From positions 101,207 through 165,206 of the forward strand of contig NZ_JQGC01000013.1 in the NCBI RefSeq assembly GCF_000743575.1: a DNA stretch of 64,000 nucleotides, in the 5' to 3' direction. Below, one piece after another: positions 26,599 to 35,338 of this stretch. The notes below the pieces were generated by a model, which searched no databases, was not told the DNA's origin, and saw nothing but the letters and a program-made list of their open reading frames with translations. The stretch comes from Devosia riboflavina. GTDB lineage: Bacteria; Pseudomonadota; Alphaproteobacteria; Rhizobiales; Devosiaceae. Numbering within the stretch: position 1 is the first letter of the stretch; each line of letters opens with the position of its first letter. The translations under genes were made by a program, and so were the position numbers.

Positions 26599-27579
26599 AT
26601 GCTCACTAAAACGCTCGGCGCAGGGCTCCTTGCCCTCGCCGCCTCCTCCATCGCCCTCGCCCAGGAACCCCTGACGCTGACTATCGGCGTGCAGGAAAGC
26701 GGCACCGTGCAGTGGGAAATCGAAACCATCAAGTCGCTCGGCCTCGACAAGGCCCATGGCCTCAATCTCGAAGTCCGTCCCCTTGCCGACAGCCGCGCCG
26801 GGCAGATCGCCCTGCAGGCCGGCGCGGTCGACGTGATCCTTTCCGATTTCGTCTGGGTCGCCGCCCAGCGCAACGATGGCAACCTCGTCACTATGGTGCC
26901 CCATTCGCTGACCGTTGGCGGCCTCATGGTCCCCGCCAACAGTGCCATTGCTGACGTCACCGGCCTCGAAGGCACAACCATCGGCGTTGCCGGCGGCCCC
27001 GCCGACAAGAGCTGGGTCATCCTTCAGGCCTATTTCGCCAGCAAGACCGGCAAAACCCTGCCCGAAGTTGCCGAAGCCCGTTTCGGCGCCCCGCCATTGG
27101 TCAACGAACTGCTGGGCAATGGCGGCGTCGATGCCGCCCTAAACTTCTGGCAGTGGAACGCCCGCGCCAAAGCCGCCGGCATGCACGAACTGCTTTCGGT
27201 AAAAACCATGCTGGCCGAACTTGGCGTCGCCGAGCCACCGCCGCTGCTGGGCTGGACTTTTACGGAAGCAACCGCCGAAGCGAAGCACGATGCCGTGGTC
27301 CGTTTCCTTGATACCTCCTTCACCGCCAAGGAAGTGCTTCTCACGGACGACACGGCCTGGGAAAATCTGACGGGCCTGATGGGCGCTGAGGATGATGCCG
27401 CGCTTTTCGCCCAACTGCGAGATGACTATCGGGCTGGCATCGTCTCCTCTTACAACCCTGAGGATACGAGCGCCGCCGAACAGACCTTTGCCCTCCTCGC
27501 CCGCTTCGGCGGCAGCGAAGTCGTGGGCGAAGGCCAGGAACTGTTGCCGGGGACATTTTGGCCGGGCTACCGCAAATAG
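26599..27579 (+). CDS. NMT1/SsuA-type ABC transporter solute-binding protein
   Basis: 326 residues from the ATG at 26599 (a TTG two codons upstream is also possible). Signal peptide MLTKTLGAGLLALAASSIALA|QEP. The mature part has the type II binding-protein pattern of the thiamine-precursor/taurine/sulfonate group: GLEVRPLADSRAGQIALQAGAVDVILSDFVWVAAQR, GTTIGVAGGPADKSWVILQAY. It is not close to any member whose ligand I can name. Being encoded right behind a PQQ-type dehydrogenase suggests a ligand linked to that enzyme, such as its product or a cofactor precursor; this is a guess. Confidence 0.85.
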   Translation: MLTKTLGAGLLALAASSIALAQEPLTLTIGVQESGTVQWEIETIKSLGLDKAHGLNLEVRPLADSRAGQIALQAGAVDVILSDFVWVAAQRNDGNLVTMVPHSLTVGGLMVPANSAIADVTGLEGTTIGVAGGPADKSWVILQAYFASKTGKTLPEVAEARFGAPPLVNELLGNGGVDAALNFWQWNARAKAAGMHELLSVKTMLAELGVAEPPPLLGWTFTEATAEAKHDAVVRFLDTSFTAKEVLLTDDTAWENLTGLMGAEDDAALFAQLRDDYRAGIVSSYNPEDTSAAEQTFALLARFGGSEVVGEGQELLPGTFWPGYRK

Positions 27580-28355
27580 GCGAGCCGCAGCGCGCAGGGC
27601 CCAAGCACGCCCTGCCGCTGCTCGAACTCCTGTCTTTCCCGATCCTGCTGCTGGTCTGGCAAGTCCTCGCCATGGTGCTGGCCCACAGGCTTTTTCCCTC
27701 GCCCATCGCGGTCGGTCAGGAAATGCTTCGCCTCGCGACAGAGGGAAAACTCCTCGCCGATCTCGCCAAAACGCTCTGGCGCGCCAGCCTCGCCTTCATT
27801 CTCGCCATGCTGATCGGCACCGCAATCGGCATCTTGATCGGCCGCAAAAGCTGGCTCGATCGCCTCTTTTCAAGCTGGCTCCTTGTCGGCCTCAACCTCC
27901 CGGCCATCGTCGTCGCCATCGCGCTCTATATCTGGCTTGGCCTCACCGAAACCGCGCTGATCCTCGCCGTCGTCATCAACAAGGTGCCGCTGGTCGCCAC
28001 CACCATTCGGGAAGGCGTGCGCAGCTTCGCCCCCGAATTCGATGAACTCGCTCACGCCATGCGCTGGCCGGCCACAAAACGTCTCCGCCTGATATTCCTG
28101 CCCCAACTCATGCCCTTCGTCCTCGCCGCAGCGCGAACCGGCCTGTCGTTGATCTGGAAAATTGTCCTCGTCTTCGAAGTTCTGGGCAGCGATGGCGGCG
28201 TCGGCTACCGCGTCAGCCTTTTCTTCCAATTCTTCGACATTACCGGCGTGCTCGCCTACACCTCCGCCTTCATCCTTGTCGTCCTCGCGATTGAGTACGG
28301 AATGCTGCGCCCCATCGAACGGAGGGTGCTGCAATGGCGACCGGCCCAGGCCTGA
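27558..28355 (+). CDS. ABC transporter permease (SsuC/TauC type)
   Basis: 265 residues with a TTG start at 27558 that overlaps the binding-protein gene by 22 bases; no ATG or GTG exists before the first membrane helix, so TTG is favoured. Six helices; LVWQVLAMVLAHRLFPSPIAVGQEM and the EAA loop (FDELAHAMRWPATKRLRLIFLPQLMP) are typical of the SsuC/TauC/ThiX permease group. Inner membrane, homodimer expected because only one permease gene is present. Overlaps the ATPase gene by 22 bases. Confidence 0.88.
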   Translation: MAGLPQIGEPQRAGPKHALPLLELLSFPILLLVWQVLAMVLAHRLFPSPIAVGQEMLRLATEGKLLADLAKTLWRASLAFILAMLIGTAIGILIGRKSWLDRLFSSWLLVGLNLPAIVVAIALYIWLGLTETALILAVVINKVPLVATTIREGVRSFAPEFDELAHAMRWPATKRLRLIFLPQLMPFVLAAARTGLSLIWKIVLVFEVLGSDGGVGYRVSLFFQFFDITGVLAYTSAFILVVLAIEYGMLRPIERRVLQWRPAQA

Positions 28356-29050
28356 AAATCTCGATCGACGAAAAGCGTTACCCCGGCAGCGCGGCTCCGA
28401 CGTTCTCCGGCTTCAAAGCAGAGATCGCGCCTGGCAGCGTGACCGCCATCCTCGGCCCATCCGGCATCGGCAAATCGACACTCCTGCGCATCATCGCCGG
28501 CATCGACAGAGATTATTCCGGCCACGTGACCATCGACGGCCAACCCGCCGCCGAAGCCGCCCCACCGGGCTTCGTCTTCCAGGACCCGCGCCTGCTGCCC
28601 TGGCTCACTACGCTCGACAATATCCGAACCGCCGGCACTGGCGTCAGCACCGAACAAGCCATGGTCGCCCTCGGCAAGACCGGCCTTTCCGGCCAAGCAA
28701 GTCTCTACCCGCACCAGCTCTCCGGCGGCATGCAACGCCGCGCCGCCCTGGCTCGCGCCCTGACCCTCAATGCCGGGCTATTGCTTCTTGATGAGCCCTT
28801 CGTATCGCTCGACCGCACCCTCGTCGAGGAAATGTACGACCTGATCGCATCAGTCGCTGCCTCGAGCGGGCCGACGATGATCCTCGTCACCCACATAGTG
28901 GAAGATGCCGCCCGCCTCGCCGATCGCGTGCTGGTTCTATCCGGCACGCCTACCCAAATCGCGGCTAACCTGGCCTTCCCGCAGCCCCGCAACCAACGCG
29001 ACCGGGATACGCTGGACACCTATCGCCGCCTGATCGAGGACGCGACCTAG
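28334..29050 (+). CDS. ABC transporter ATPase (SsuB/TauB type)
   Basis: 238 residues. Walker A GPSGIGKST, Q-loop VFQDPRLLPWLTTLDN (the LLPW form typical of the SsuB/TauB group), signature LSGGMQRR, Walker B LLLLDEPFVSLD and H-loop VTHIVEDA are present. Completes the importer with the two preceding genes. Its TAG stop is interlocked with the TAG of tonB on the other strand in the palindrome CTAG (29047-29050), so no terminator separates the two operons. Confidence 0.9.
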   Translation: MATGPGLKISIDEKRYPGSAAPTFSGFKAEIAPGSVTAILGPSGIGKSTLLRIIAGIDRDYSGHVTIDGQPAAEAAPPGFVFQDPRLLPWLTTLDNIRTAGTGVSTEQAMVALGKTGLSGQASLYPHQLSGGMQRRAALARALTLNAGLLLLDEPFVSLDRTLVEEMYDLIASVAASSGPTMILVTHIVEDAARLADRVLVLSGTPTQIAANLAFPQPRNQRDRDTLDTYRRLIEDAT

Positions 29051-30300
29051 CGTTCGTAGTCGATCGGCATGCCGATCGTCAGGCGAGCACGCGGCAATCC
29101 CTCAGGCGGTCGTGGCACCGGCGAACTGGCATAGACCAGGTCCCGTGCCGCCTGATCGAGGGAGGCAAAGCCGCTCGACCGGGCGATGCTCACAGACTGT
29201 ACATTGCCAGCGGCGTCGATCGTGAACTGCACGATCACCCGCCCCTCTTCGCCGCGCTGCCGAGCATCCGCCGGATATTTCCGGCGCTGCCCAAGATGGC
29301 GCAGCACACTCGATTCCCAGCGGTTGACCTGCGAACTGCTTGGCTCCGACGTGGTCGACTGCTGCGGCGCCGCGGCCTGCTGCGCCTGCTGTTCCTGCGG
29401 CTTCGGTGCCGAAGCCTGCGTCGCCGCCTGTTGAGGAGGGGGCGTCCGGCGCGGCGGCGGCGTAAACTTGGTCGCTGGCGTATTTTCGCGCGTTTCCGCA
29501 ATGCGCGACGACATGGTCACCGGCACGGGCAGGTTCGGATCGACAGGCTCAACCACCGGCTCTTCGGGAACGGGTTCTGGCACAGGCTCCGGCTCAGGAA
29601 CCGGTTCGGGTTCTGGCTCCGGCGGCTTGACGATCTCTTCCGGCTCCACAACCGGCTCAGGCTCGGGCTCCGGCCGCTCGACAGTAGCCATCTGCCGCTG
29701 GATCACCACGGCCGGCTCCGGAACCTCGACTTCGGGCACCTCGATGATCGGCTCGACGGGTTCCGGCACGACCGCTGGTTCAGGCTCTGGAACAGGCTCC
29801 GGCGTGGGCTCTGGCTCCGGCAGCGGTTCAGGCGTCGGCTCGACCTCCGGCTCCGACGGCGGCTCGACTTCGGCCTCCGCCGTCTCGACGACGTCTTCAG
29901 GCTCGACAGCTTCTTCCGGTTCGACGACCTCTTCCGGTTCTACCACCTCTTCGGGCTCAATTTCCGGCTCAACTACCGGTTCGGGCTCCTCAATGGGCTC
30001 GGCTTCCGGATCCGGCTCCGCCTCACTCGGCGGCGTCGCCTCGGAAGCGGCTGAAAGCTCGCCCTCGGGCACGTCGAGTTCCTCGGTCACCGGCGAAACG
30101 GCGAACTCGGCAAATTCAACGACCATGGCACCGGGCGGTGGGCCTGCCGCCTGCTCTACCGGCACATAAGTCTGGTAGGCCCAATAGCCCCCCACGAGCC
30201 CCGCAATAACAAGCAGGCTCGCCGTGGTCCAAAGAACAACGTCGCCCTTGGTGGGACGCAAAAAGTCTTCCGCGACGAAGCTGTCGCCTGGCTTGGTCAT
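29047..30300 (-). CDS. tonB: TonB energy-transducing protein
   Basis: 417 residues. Cytoplasmic tail, then one membrane helix (VVLWTTASLLVIAGLVGGYWAY, about 22-43), a very long periplasmic linker of Glu-Pro and Val-Glu-Pro repeats (about 85-270) and a Gln/Ala/Pro segment, and a C-terminal TonB_C domain of about 85 residues (RWESSVLRHLGQRRKYPADARQRGEEGRVIVQFTIDAAGNV). The linker is unusually acidic: typical TonB linkers alternate Glu-Pro and Lys-Pro, while this one has almost no Lys. At 417 residues it is long for TonB (about 240 in E. coli). Last gene of exbB-exbD-tonB; the ATG overlaps the exbD stop. Confidence 0.95.
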   Translation of the reverse strand: MTKPGDSFVAEDFLRPTKGDVVLWTTASLLVIAGLVGGYWAYQTYVPVEQAAGPPPGAMVVEFAEFAVSPVTEELDVPEGELSAASEATPPSEAEPDPEAEPIEEPEPVVEPEIEPEEVVEPEEVVEPEEAVEPEDVVETAEAEVEPPSEPEVEPTPEPLPEPEPTPEPVPEPEPAVVPEPVEPIIEVPEVEVPEPAVVIQRQMATVERPEPEPEPVVEPEEIVKPPEPEPEPVPEPEPVPEPVPEEPVVEPVDPNLPVPVTMSSRIAETRENTPATKFTPPPRRTPPPQQAATQASAPKPQEQQAQQAAAPQQSTTSEPSSSQVNRWESSVLRHLGQRRKYPADARQRGEEGRVIVQFTIDAAGNVQSVSIARSSGFASLDQAARDLVYASSPVPRPPEGLPRARLTIGMPIDYER

Positions 30301-30761
30301 TCTGCCGCCTGAGCGTCCTGGCCGTTCGGCACGGCCACGGCATTGGCCGATTCCAGACCCACCAGCGCGATGCGCACATAGCCGGACGAGCGCAAGAGGT
30401 TCATCGCCTCCATCAGGTCGCCATAGGCCACCGCCGCATCGGCGCGGAGGAACACACGCGTTTCGCGATCGCCTTCGGTCACCTTGTCAAGCGAGGCCGC
30501 AAGTGCCTCACGCGCAACTGTGTCATTGCCGATGGCTAGGCTCAAATCGTCCTTGAGCGTAACGAAAAGCGGCTCTTCCGGTCGCGGAGCCGGTGTCGCG
30601 TTGGAAACCGGCAGGTCGACATTGATATCGACCGTCGCCAGCGGCGCCGCCACCATGAAGATGATCAGCAGAACCAGCATGACGTCGATGAACGGCGTCA
30701 CATTGATCTCGTGATTGACGTCGAGCTCGTCGCCCCCGCCTTCCTTGATCCGACCGGCCAT
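30297..30761 (-). CDS. exbD: ExbD biopolymer transport protein
   Basis: 154 residues from the ATG at 30761 (a longer frame to 30821 runs into exbB). One membrane helix with the essential Asp: NVTPFIDVMLVLLIIFMVAAPL, then a periplasmic domain. Together with ExbB it forms the proton channel that powers TonB. Starts 4 bases after the exbB stop. An in-frame Gly-Gly-Gly-Asp-Glu stretch near the N-terminus is only part of the cytoplasmic tail, not a GGDEF domain. Confidence 0.95.
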   Translation of the reverse strand: MAGRIKEGGGDELDVNHEINVTPFIDVMLVLLIIFMVAAPLATVDINVDLPVSNATPAPRPEEPLFVTLKDDLSLAIGNDTVAREALAASLDKVTEGDRETRVFLRADAAVAYGDLMEAMNLLRSSGYVRIALVGLESANAVAVPNGQDAQAAE

Positions 30762-30765
30762 GCCC

Positions 30766-31800
30766 CTACTCCGCCGCGAGAGCGGTCGGGCCGCGGGCAA
30801 TGGCGAGAGCGGCACGATCAAGATCGCGGCTCACCAGACGCTCGATGCCGGCCGAAACATCGGCCAGCAACTGCCGGTAGCCGGTGACCGAACGGGCAAA
30901 GGCGTTGTAGATCACCACGGCCGGAATAGCGGCCACGAGACCAAAGGCCGTCGCCAGCAGCGCTTCGGCAATACCCGGCGCCACGACGGCAAGATTGGTC
31001 GTCTGTGTCTCAGCAATGCCCACAAAGGCATTCATGATGCCCCAGACGGTGCCGAAAAGTCCAACAAATGGCCCCACCGAACCGACGGAAGCCAAAATAC
31101 CAAGGCTCTGCGAAATCTTGCGGCCCGCAGCCACTTCGATGCGGCCGAGGCGGGACGACACGCGTTCCTTGATGCCACCGGGATCGACCCGACCGACGAG
31201 ATCGCGCGACATCTCCACTTCCTCGGCGGCCGCCTTGACCAGCATGGCGCCAAGCCCACGGCGAGTAGCCATAACAGCAGCAACGCTCTCGAGACTATCG
31301 GCCTTCAATACCTCGCGCAGCGCCTTATTGGCGCGACGACGAGCACCCGAAAGCTGCATGCTCTTGGCCACCCAGATGATCAGCGTAACGAGCGAAGCGG
31401 TGAGCAGCCCCACCATGACGCTCTTCACGACATAGTCGGCCGCCATGAACATGCCCCAGGGCGACAGATCGTGACCCTGAAGGCCCGTCTCAACCATAGG
31501 CAGATCTGACTCCGCCGTTGGCGCAACCGCAGGATCGGCCGCCACCGGCGCCGTTGTTTCCGCGGCAGGAGCAGACATTGCCGGGTTTGCGCCTGCGGGC
31601 GACGGCACCGCTGTTTCCGTATTCTGCGTAGGCGCGACGTCTGGGCTCACAGCCGGTGCAGCGGGCGCCGTTACCGCCGGAGCACTGTTCTGCACGGGCG
31701 CAGCCTCCTGGGCCACGCCCGGAAGGGCGAGGCCAGAAATGAGGAGAAGACCAGCGGCAGCGTAAAGCGCGCTTCTGTTGCGGTGCAGACGATCAGCCAT
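30766..31800 (-). CDS. exbB: ExbB (MotA/TolQ/ExbB family proton channel)
   Basis: 344 residues from the ATG at 31800. A signal peptide ([18 protein letters not shown]) is followed by an Ala/Pro/Thr-rich periplasmic leader of about 75 residues and then three membrane helices with the core [27 protein letters not shown] and [27 protein letters not shown]. The long leader is common in alphaproteobacterial ExbB and absent from E. coli ExbB. First gene of the tonB operon; a perfect IRO-type box lies 121 bases upstream. Confidence 0.94.
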   Translation of the reverse strand: MADRLHRNRSALYAAAGLLLISGLALPGVAQEAAPVQNSAPAVTAPAAPAVSPDVAPTQNTETAVPSPAGANPAMSAPAAETTAPVAADPAVAPTAESDLPMVETGLQGHDLSPWGMFMAADYVVKSVMVGLLTASLVTLIIWVAKSMQLSGARRRANKALREVLKADSLESVAAVMATRRGLGAMLVKAAAEEVEMSRDLVGRVDPGGIKERVSSRLGRIEVAAGRKISQSLGILASVGSVGPFVGLFGTVWGIMNAFVGIAETQTTNLAVVAPGIAEALLATAFGLVAAIPAVVIYNAFARSVTGYRQLLADVSAGIERLVSRDLDRAALAIARGPTALAAE

Positions 31801-31920
31801 GAGGACACTACCCTTGACACAGCACCTGCTGTCAACCGGGCGCCGGATCAACAGATCCGAGGCAACTCGCCCATGGGGCGCGGCACATGCAGAAGCTCAA
31901 TGCCGCTCACCTATTAAAGA

Positions 31921-31935
31921 TGACGTTTATTGTCA
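31921..31935. promoter_or_regulatory. IRO-type box (TGA-N9-TCA) before exbB, candidate RirA site
   Basis: TGACGTTTATTGTCA is an exact TGA-N9-TCA palindrome, the published consensus of the iron-responsive operator bound by the rhizobial regulator RirA. On the minus strand it overlaps a perfect TTGACA -35 hexamer (31936-31931), with a weak TAGGTG 17 bases further. Such a placement fits repression of exbB-exbD-tonB in iron-replete cells. The site is short, so chance occurrence cannot be excluded. Confidence 0.55.
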
Positions 31936-31998
31936 AGAAAACGGAAAGACGATTGAGCTGATCGCGCAAGGATTTGCACCGATCGCGAAGACCCACGT

Positions 31999-32427
31999 TC
32001 AAGCCAGCAGCTCCGGCGCTGCCAAAGCCGCGGCAAGACTGGTCTTGTCGAGCACGTCGCGCGAAGCCAGCGCTACCCGCGAAAACACATGCCGCAATTC
32101 GCAGCTTTCCTCCGATCGGCAATCCTCGCAACGCCGATAGGCGACGATGGAAAGACAAGGCAAAAGCGCAATCGGCCCATCGATCAGGCGCAACACCTCG
32201 CCGAACATCACCTCTTCCGCGGGGCGAATAAGCTCATAGCCGCCCGTGCGGCCGCGATGGCTGCGCACCAAGCCATTGCCTTTAAGCTGGAGCAGGATCT
32301 GCTCCAGAAACTTCTTCGGGATTTTCTCTTCTGTGGCGATCTCGCTGGTCATCAGCGTATTGCCGGGCCCCACCCGCGCGAGCGCAAGCAGGGCACGAAG
32401 CGCGTAGCGGGCCTTCTGGGAAATCAC
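31999..32427 (-). CDS. Rrf2 family transcriptional regulator with cysteine cluster
   Basis: 142 residues. N-terminal winged helix (MISQKARYALRALLALARV, IPKKFLEQILLQLKGNGLVRSHRGRTGGYELIRPAEEV) is typical Rrf2. Four cysteines follow at 91, 100, 103 and 109 (CX8CX2CX5C), in the place where IscR, NsrR and RirA bind an Fe-S cluster, so it may sense iron, sulfur or NO state. It is not RirA itself as I know its N-terminus (MRLTKQTNYAVRML). It lies between cysA and exbB, on the same strand. The sulfate genes are the likelier targets, since related Rrf2 proteins occur near sulfate transporters. Confidence 0.85.
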   Translation of the reverse strand: MISQKARYALRALLALARVGPGNTLMTSEIATEEKIPKKFLEQILLQLKGNGLVRSHRGRTGGYELIRPAEEVMFGEVLRLIDGPIALLPCLSIVAYRRCEDCRSEESCELRHVFSRVALASRDVLDKTSLAAALAAPELLA

Positions 32428-32480
32428 CGCGCGCTCCTGGAGAACTAGGACCAGTCGCCATTCAGCTCAGGCTGAGGCAA

Positions 32481-32557
32481 AAATGGCGTTTTTCGAGAAC
32501 CGGAGCGGAACGTACATTTGGGTACGTGAGCACCGGAAGCGCAGAAAAATGTCATTT
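32481..32557. repeat. Long imperfect inverted repeat between rrf2 and cysA
   Basis: 32481-32494 and 32544-32557 pair over 14 positions (two as G-U in RNA), including TTTTTC/GAAAAA; inside, ACGTAC (32510-32515) and GTACGT (32522-32527) pair, with CCGG on both shoulders. The 77-base element lies directly after the cysA stop and before the Rrf2 gene. The GGAGCG...GTACGTGAG core resembles a motif I remember from rhizobial intergenic regions, without being able to name it. It could act as a terminator for cysA on the minus strand, because the outer arm ends in a run of A/T. Confidence 0.5.
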
Positions 32558-32568
32558 GCAGACCAGCA

Positions 32569-33621
32569 TCAGCTTAATGGCGGTTGGTCCGTGGGCGGAA
32601 ACAGCTTCCAGCGTTTGGGACGGAAGCTGATCTGGCTCCGCTCGCCGGCCGGATGATCGAAGGGAAGATCGATCTCCACCCGACGCGCTGCCCCGCCGAT
32701 ATCAAGCTCCACCCGGCGCGTACCGCCAACACGGCGACTGCTGGCAACAACGCCCGACAGAGCCGCATCGCCTTCGACCAGTTCGATATCGTGAGGACGG
32801 AAGAACAGGCGTGCCGCCCCCGACGCCTCTGGCGAGGAAATACCAATCGGCCGGTCGCCGAGCCAGATATCTCCACGCTCGATATTGACCGGCAGGGCGC
32901 TGGATTCGCCAATGAAGCCAAAGACGAAGGGCGATTGCGGCTGGTCATAGACCGTGTCCGGCGTACCCACCTGCTCGATCTTGCCCTGGCTCATCACGCA
33001 AAGCCGGTCGGCCAGTTCGAGCGCTTCTTCCTGATCGTGGGTCACGAAGACAGTCGTGTGGCCGGTACGATCATGAATTTCGCGCAACCACTTGCGCAAT
33101 TCGCGACGCACCTGCGCATCGAGCGCCCCAAAAGGCTCATCGAGCAGCAACACGCCCGGCTCGATTGCAAGGGCCCGGGCCAGCGCCACGCGCTGGCGTT
33201 GGCCTCCGGACAGCTGGCTCGGATAGCGCTTTTCGAGACCCGAGAGCTGCACGAGATCTAGCAATTCCAGCGCCCGGCGCCGAATTTCCGCCTTGGACGG
33301 GCGCGTGGCGCGCGGCCGCACTTCGAGACCGAAGGAGACGTTTTCCAGAATCGTCATGTGCCGGAACAGCGCATAGTGCTGGAACACGAAGCCGATATTG
33401 CGCTCCTGCACGCTCTTTTCCGAAGCGTCCTCTTGCCCAAAGAAAATCTTGCCCGCCGTCGGCCGTTCGAGACCGGCGATCAGCCGCAGAAGCGTAGTCT
33501 TGCCCGAGCCCGATGGTCCCAAGAGCGCAATGAGCTCGCCCGACTTGATATCCAGCGACACATCGTGGAGCGCCGGAAACCGGTCGAATTCCTTGCGGAC
33601 GTTTTGAACGCGTACTTCCAT
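32569..33621 (-). CDS. cysA: Sulfate/thiosulfate ABC transporter ATPase
   Basis: 350 residues. Walker [11 protein letters not shown]-loop [16 protein letters not shown], signature LSGGQRQR, Walker [13 protein letters not shown]-loop [13 protein letters not shown], and the C-terminal TOBE-like domain (about 240-345: [19 protein letters not shown]). FALFRHMT is the usual CysA form. Last gene of the sulfate operon. It ends in the short sequence PPTDQPPLS and is followed by the long inverted repeat. Confidence 0.95.
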   Translation of the reverse strand: MEVRVQNVRKEFDRFPALHDVSLDIKSGELIALLGPSGSGKTTLLRLIAGLERPTAGKIFFGQEDASEKSVQERNIGFVFQHYALFRHMTILENVSFGLEVRPRATRPSKAEIRRRALELLDLVQLSGLEKRYPSQLSGGQRQRVALARALAIEPGVLLLDEPFGALDAQVRRELRKWLREIHDRTGHTTVFVTHDQEEALELADRLCVMSQGKIEQVGTPDTVYDQPQSPFVFGFIGESSALPVNIERGDIWLGDRPIGISSPEASGAARLFFRPHDIELVEGDAALSGVVASSRRVGGTRRVELDIGGAARRVEIDLPFDHPAGERSQISFRPKRWKLFPPTDQPPLS

Positions 33622-33633
33622 CTCTATTCCAGT

Positions 33634-34503
33634 TTAGTGGCCGCGACCGGTGGCAGCGAGTTCGTCGCCGAACCGCCATTCCAGCGCTGTTTTGAGAACC
33701 AGGGTGACGAGCGCCAGCAAGGCGAGGAGCGAGGCCAGCGCGAAGGCGGCCGTGCTCTGGTATTCATTGTAGAACATTTCGACCTGCAGCGGCATGGTCG
33801 TGGTCTGTCCGCGGATTTTGCCCGAAACCACCGCCACGGCGCCGAACTCGCCCATTGCACGCGCATTGCAGAGCAGCACGCCATAGAGCAGGCCCCATTT
33901 GATGTTGGGCAGGGTGACGCGCCAAAAGGTCTGCCAGCCGGACGCCCCGAGCGACAAGGCCGCTTCTTCGTCGCCCGAACCCTGATCCTGCATCAGCGGA
34001 ATGAGCTCCCGCGCGACGAACGGAAAGGTCACGAAGATCGTGGCGAGCACGATGCCGGGCACGGCGAAAAGGATTTCGATATTGTAGGACCGCAGCCACG
34101 GCCCCAAAACGCTGCCCGAGCCGAAGAGCAGCACATAGACGAGCCCGGAGATCACCGGCGACACCGAAAACGGCAGGTCGATCAGGGTGGTCAGAAACGC
34201 CTTGCCCTTGAATTCGAACTTGGCGATCGCCCAGGATGCGGCGACGCCAAACACCACGTTGAGCGGCACGGCGATCACCGCAACCAGCAGGGTCAGCCTG
34301 ATGGCCGAGAGCGCGTCCGGCTGCATAAGCGACTGGAAATAGACGCCAATCCCCTGGCGTAGCGCCTCCGAGAACACGGCAACGACCGGCAGCACTATGA
34401 ACAGGGCCATGAACAGGAGACCCACAATGACCAGCAGCCAGCGGACGTAGAGCGGCTCATTGGTCGGCGATGTCTGGCGACGGGCATGCGATTTAGCTGC
34501 CAT
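33634..34503 (-). CDS. cysW: Sulfate ABC transporter permease CysW
   Basis: 289 residues from the ATG at 34503, which has GGAG 8 bases upstream (an ATG at 34509 is too close to it). Six membrane helices; FGVAASWAIAKFEFKGKAFLTTLIDLPFSVSPVISGLVYVLLFG and the EAA loop (EEAALSLGASGWQTFWRVTLPNIKWGLLYGV) are typical of CysW. The start overlaps the end of cysT by 11 bases. Forms the inner-membrane channel with CysT. Confidence 0.95.
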   Translation of the reverse strand: MAAKSHARRQTSPTNEPLYVRWLLVIVGLLFMALFIVLPVVAVFSEALRQGIGVYFQSLMQPDALSAIRLTLLVAVIAVPLNVVFGVAASWAIAKFEFKGKAFLTTLIDLPFSVSPVISGLVYVLLFGSGSVLGPWLRSYNIEILFAVPGIVLATIFVTFPFVARELIPLMQDQGSGDEEAALSLGASGWQTFWRVTLPNIKWGLLYGVLLCNARAMGEFGAVAVVSGKIRGQTTTMPLQVEMFYNEYQSTAAFALASLLALLALVTLVLKTALEWRFGDELAATGRGH

Positions 34504-35338
34504 AGCCATATCTCCGGCGGCTCCAGGCCTGAATGAGGTTGATGACGAAGAGCATCACGAAGGAAATCGCCAGCATCACCGTGGCGATCACCGCCGCCCC
34601 GGCATAGTTGAATTCTTCGAGGCGAATGACGATCAGGAGCGGCGCGATTTCCGAGACGAATGGAATATTGCCGGCGATGAAGATCACCGAGCCATATTCG
34701 CCCACCGCGCGGGCAAAGGCCAGTGCAAAGCCGGTCATGATGGCCGGCGCCAGGCTCGGCAGCAGCACACGCGAAATGGTCTGAAAGCGATTGGCGCCCA
34801 GCGTTGCCGAAGCCTCTTCCACTTCCTTGCTGGTCTCTTCGAGAATCGGCTGGATGGTCCGCACCACGAAAGGCAGGCCGATGAAGATCATGGCAATGGT
34901 GATGCCGATAGGTGTGTAAGCAATGCGCCAACCCAATTGCGCCGCGAACTGCCCCACTATGCCATTGGGCGCATAGATCGCCGTAAGCGCAATGCCGGCA
35001 ACGGCCGTCGGCAGCGCGAAGGGCAAATCGACCATGGCATCGAAAATGCGCCGGCCCGGGAAGCGATAGCGCACCAGCACCCAGGCGATCAGCGTGCCGA
35101 ACACCACATTGATCCCTGCCGCGATCAGCGCCGTCACAAAGCTGGTGCGCAGCGAGGCAAGCACGCGTGGATCGAGCGCCGCGGCCCAGAACCCGTTCCA
35201 GCCGAGCCCAGCCGAGCGCAGCACCAGGGCCACTAGCGGCACTAGAATGATCAGCGAAAAATAGGCAAGGGTGAAACCAAAGGTCAGCCCGAAGCCTGGA
35301 ATGACACTGGGTTGGCGAAAGCGGCCGAATCTACTCAT
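34493..35338 (-). CDS. cysT: Sulfate ABC transporter permease CysT
   Basis: 281 residues from the ATG at 35338 (MSRFGRFRQPSVIPGFGLTFG), a classical CysT/CysU start; the frame is open further upstream without conservation. Landmarks: LPFALPTAVAGIALTAIYAPNG, EVEEASATLGANRFQTISRVLLPSLAPAIMTGFALAFARAVGEYGSVIFIAGN. First membrane gene after a 207-base gap, which holds a palindrome at 35474-35491 and perhaps a separate promoter. Confidence 0.95.
   Translation of the reverse strand: MSRFGRFRQPSVIPGFGLTFGFTLAYFSLIILVPLVALVLRSAGLGWNGFWAAALDPRVLASLRTSFVTALIAAGINVVFGTLIAWVLVRYRFPGRRIFDAMVDLPFALPTAVAGIALTAIYAPNGIVGQFAAQLGWRIAYTPIGITIAMIFIGLPFVVRTIQPILEETSKEVEEASATLGANRFQTISRVLLPSLAPAIMTGFALAFARAVGEYGSVIFIAGNIPFVSEIAPLLIVIRLEEFNYAGAAVIATVMLAISFVMLFVINLIQAWSRRRYGYGS

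Noticed and set aside
29296..30169. Two plus-strand frames opposite tonB with Gly/Ser/Thr or Arg/Leu repeats
   Set aside because: They are the complement of the Glu-Pro repeat linker, not independent genes.
30700..30761. GGGDE residues near the ExbD N-terminus taken as GGDEF
   Set aside because: The stretch is a short cytoplasmic tail before the ExbD membrane helix; no domain around it.
31999..32427. Naming the Rrf2 gene rirA
   Set aside because: The N-terminus and cysteine spacing do not match RirA as I know it, and its neighbours are sulfate genes.
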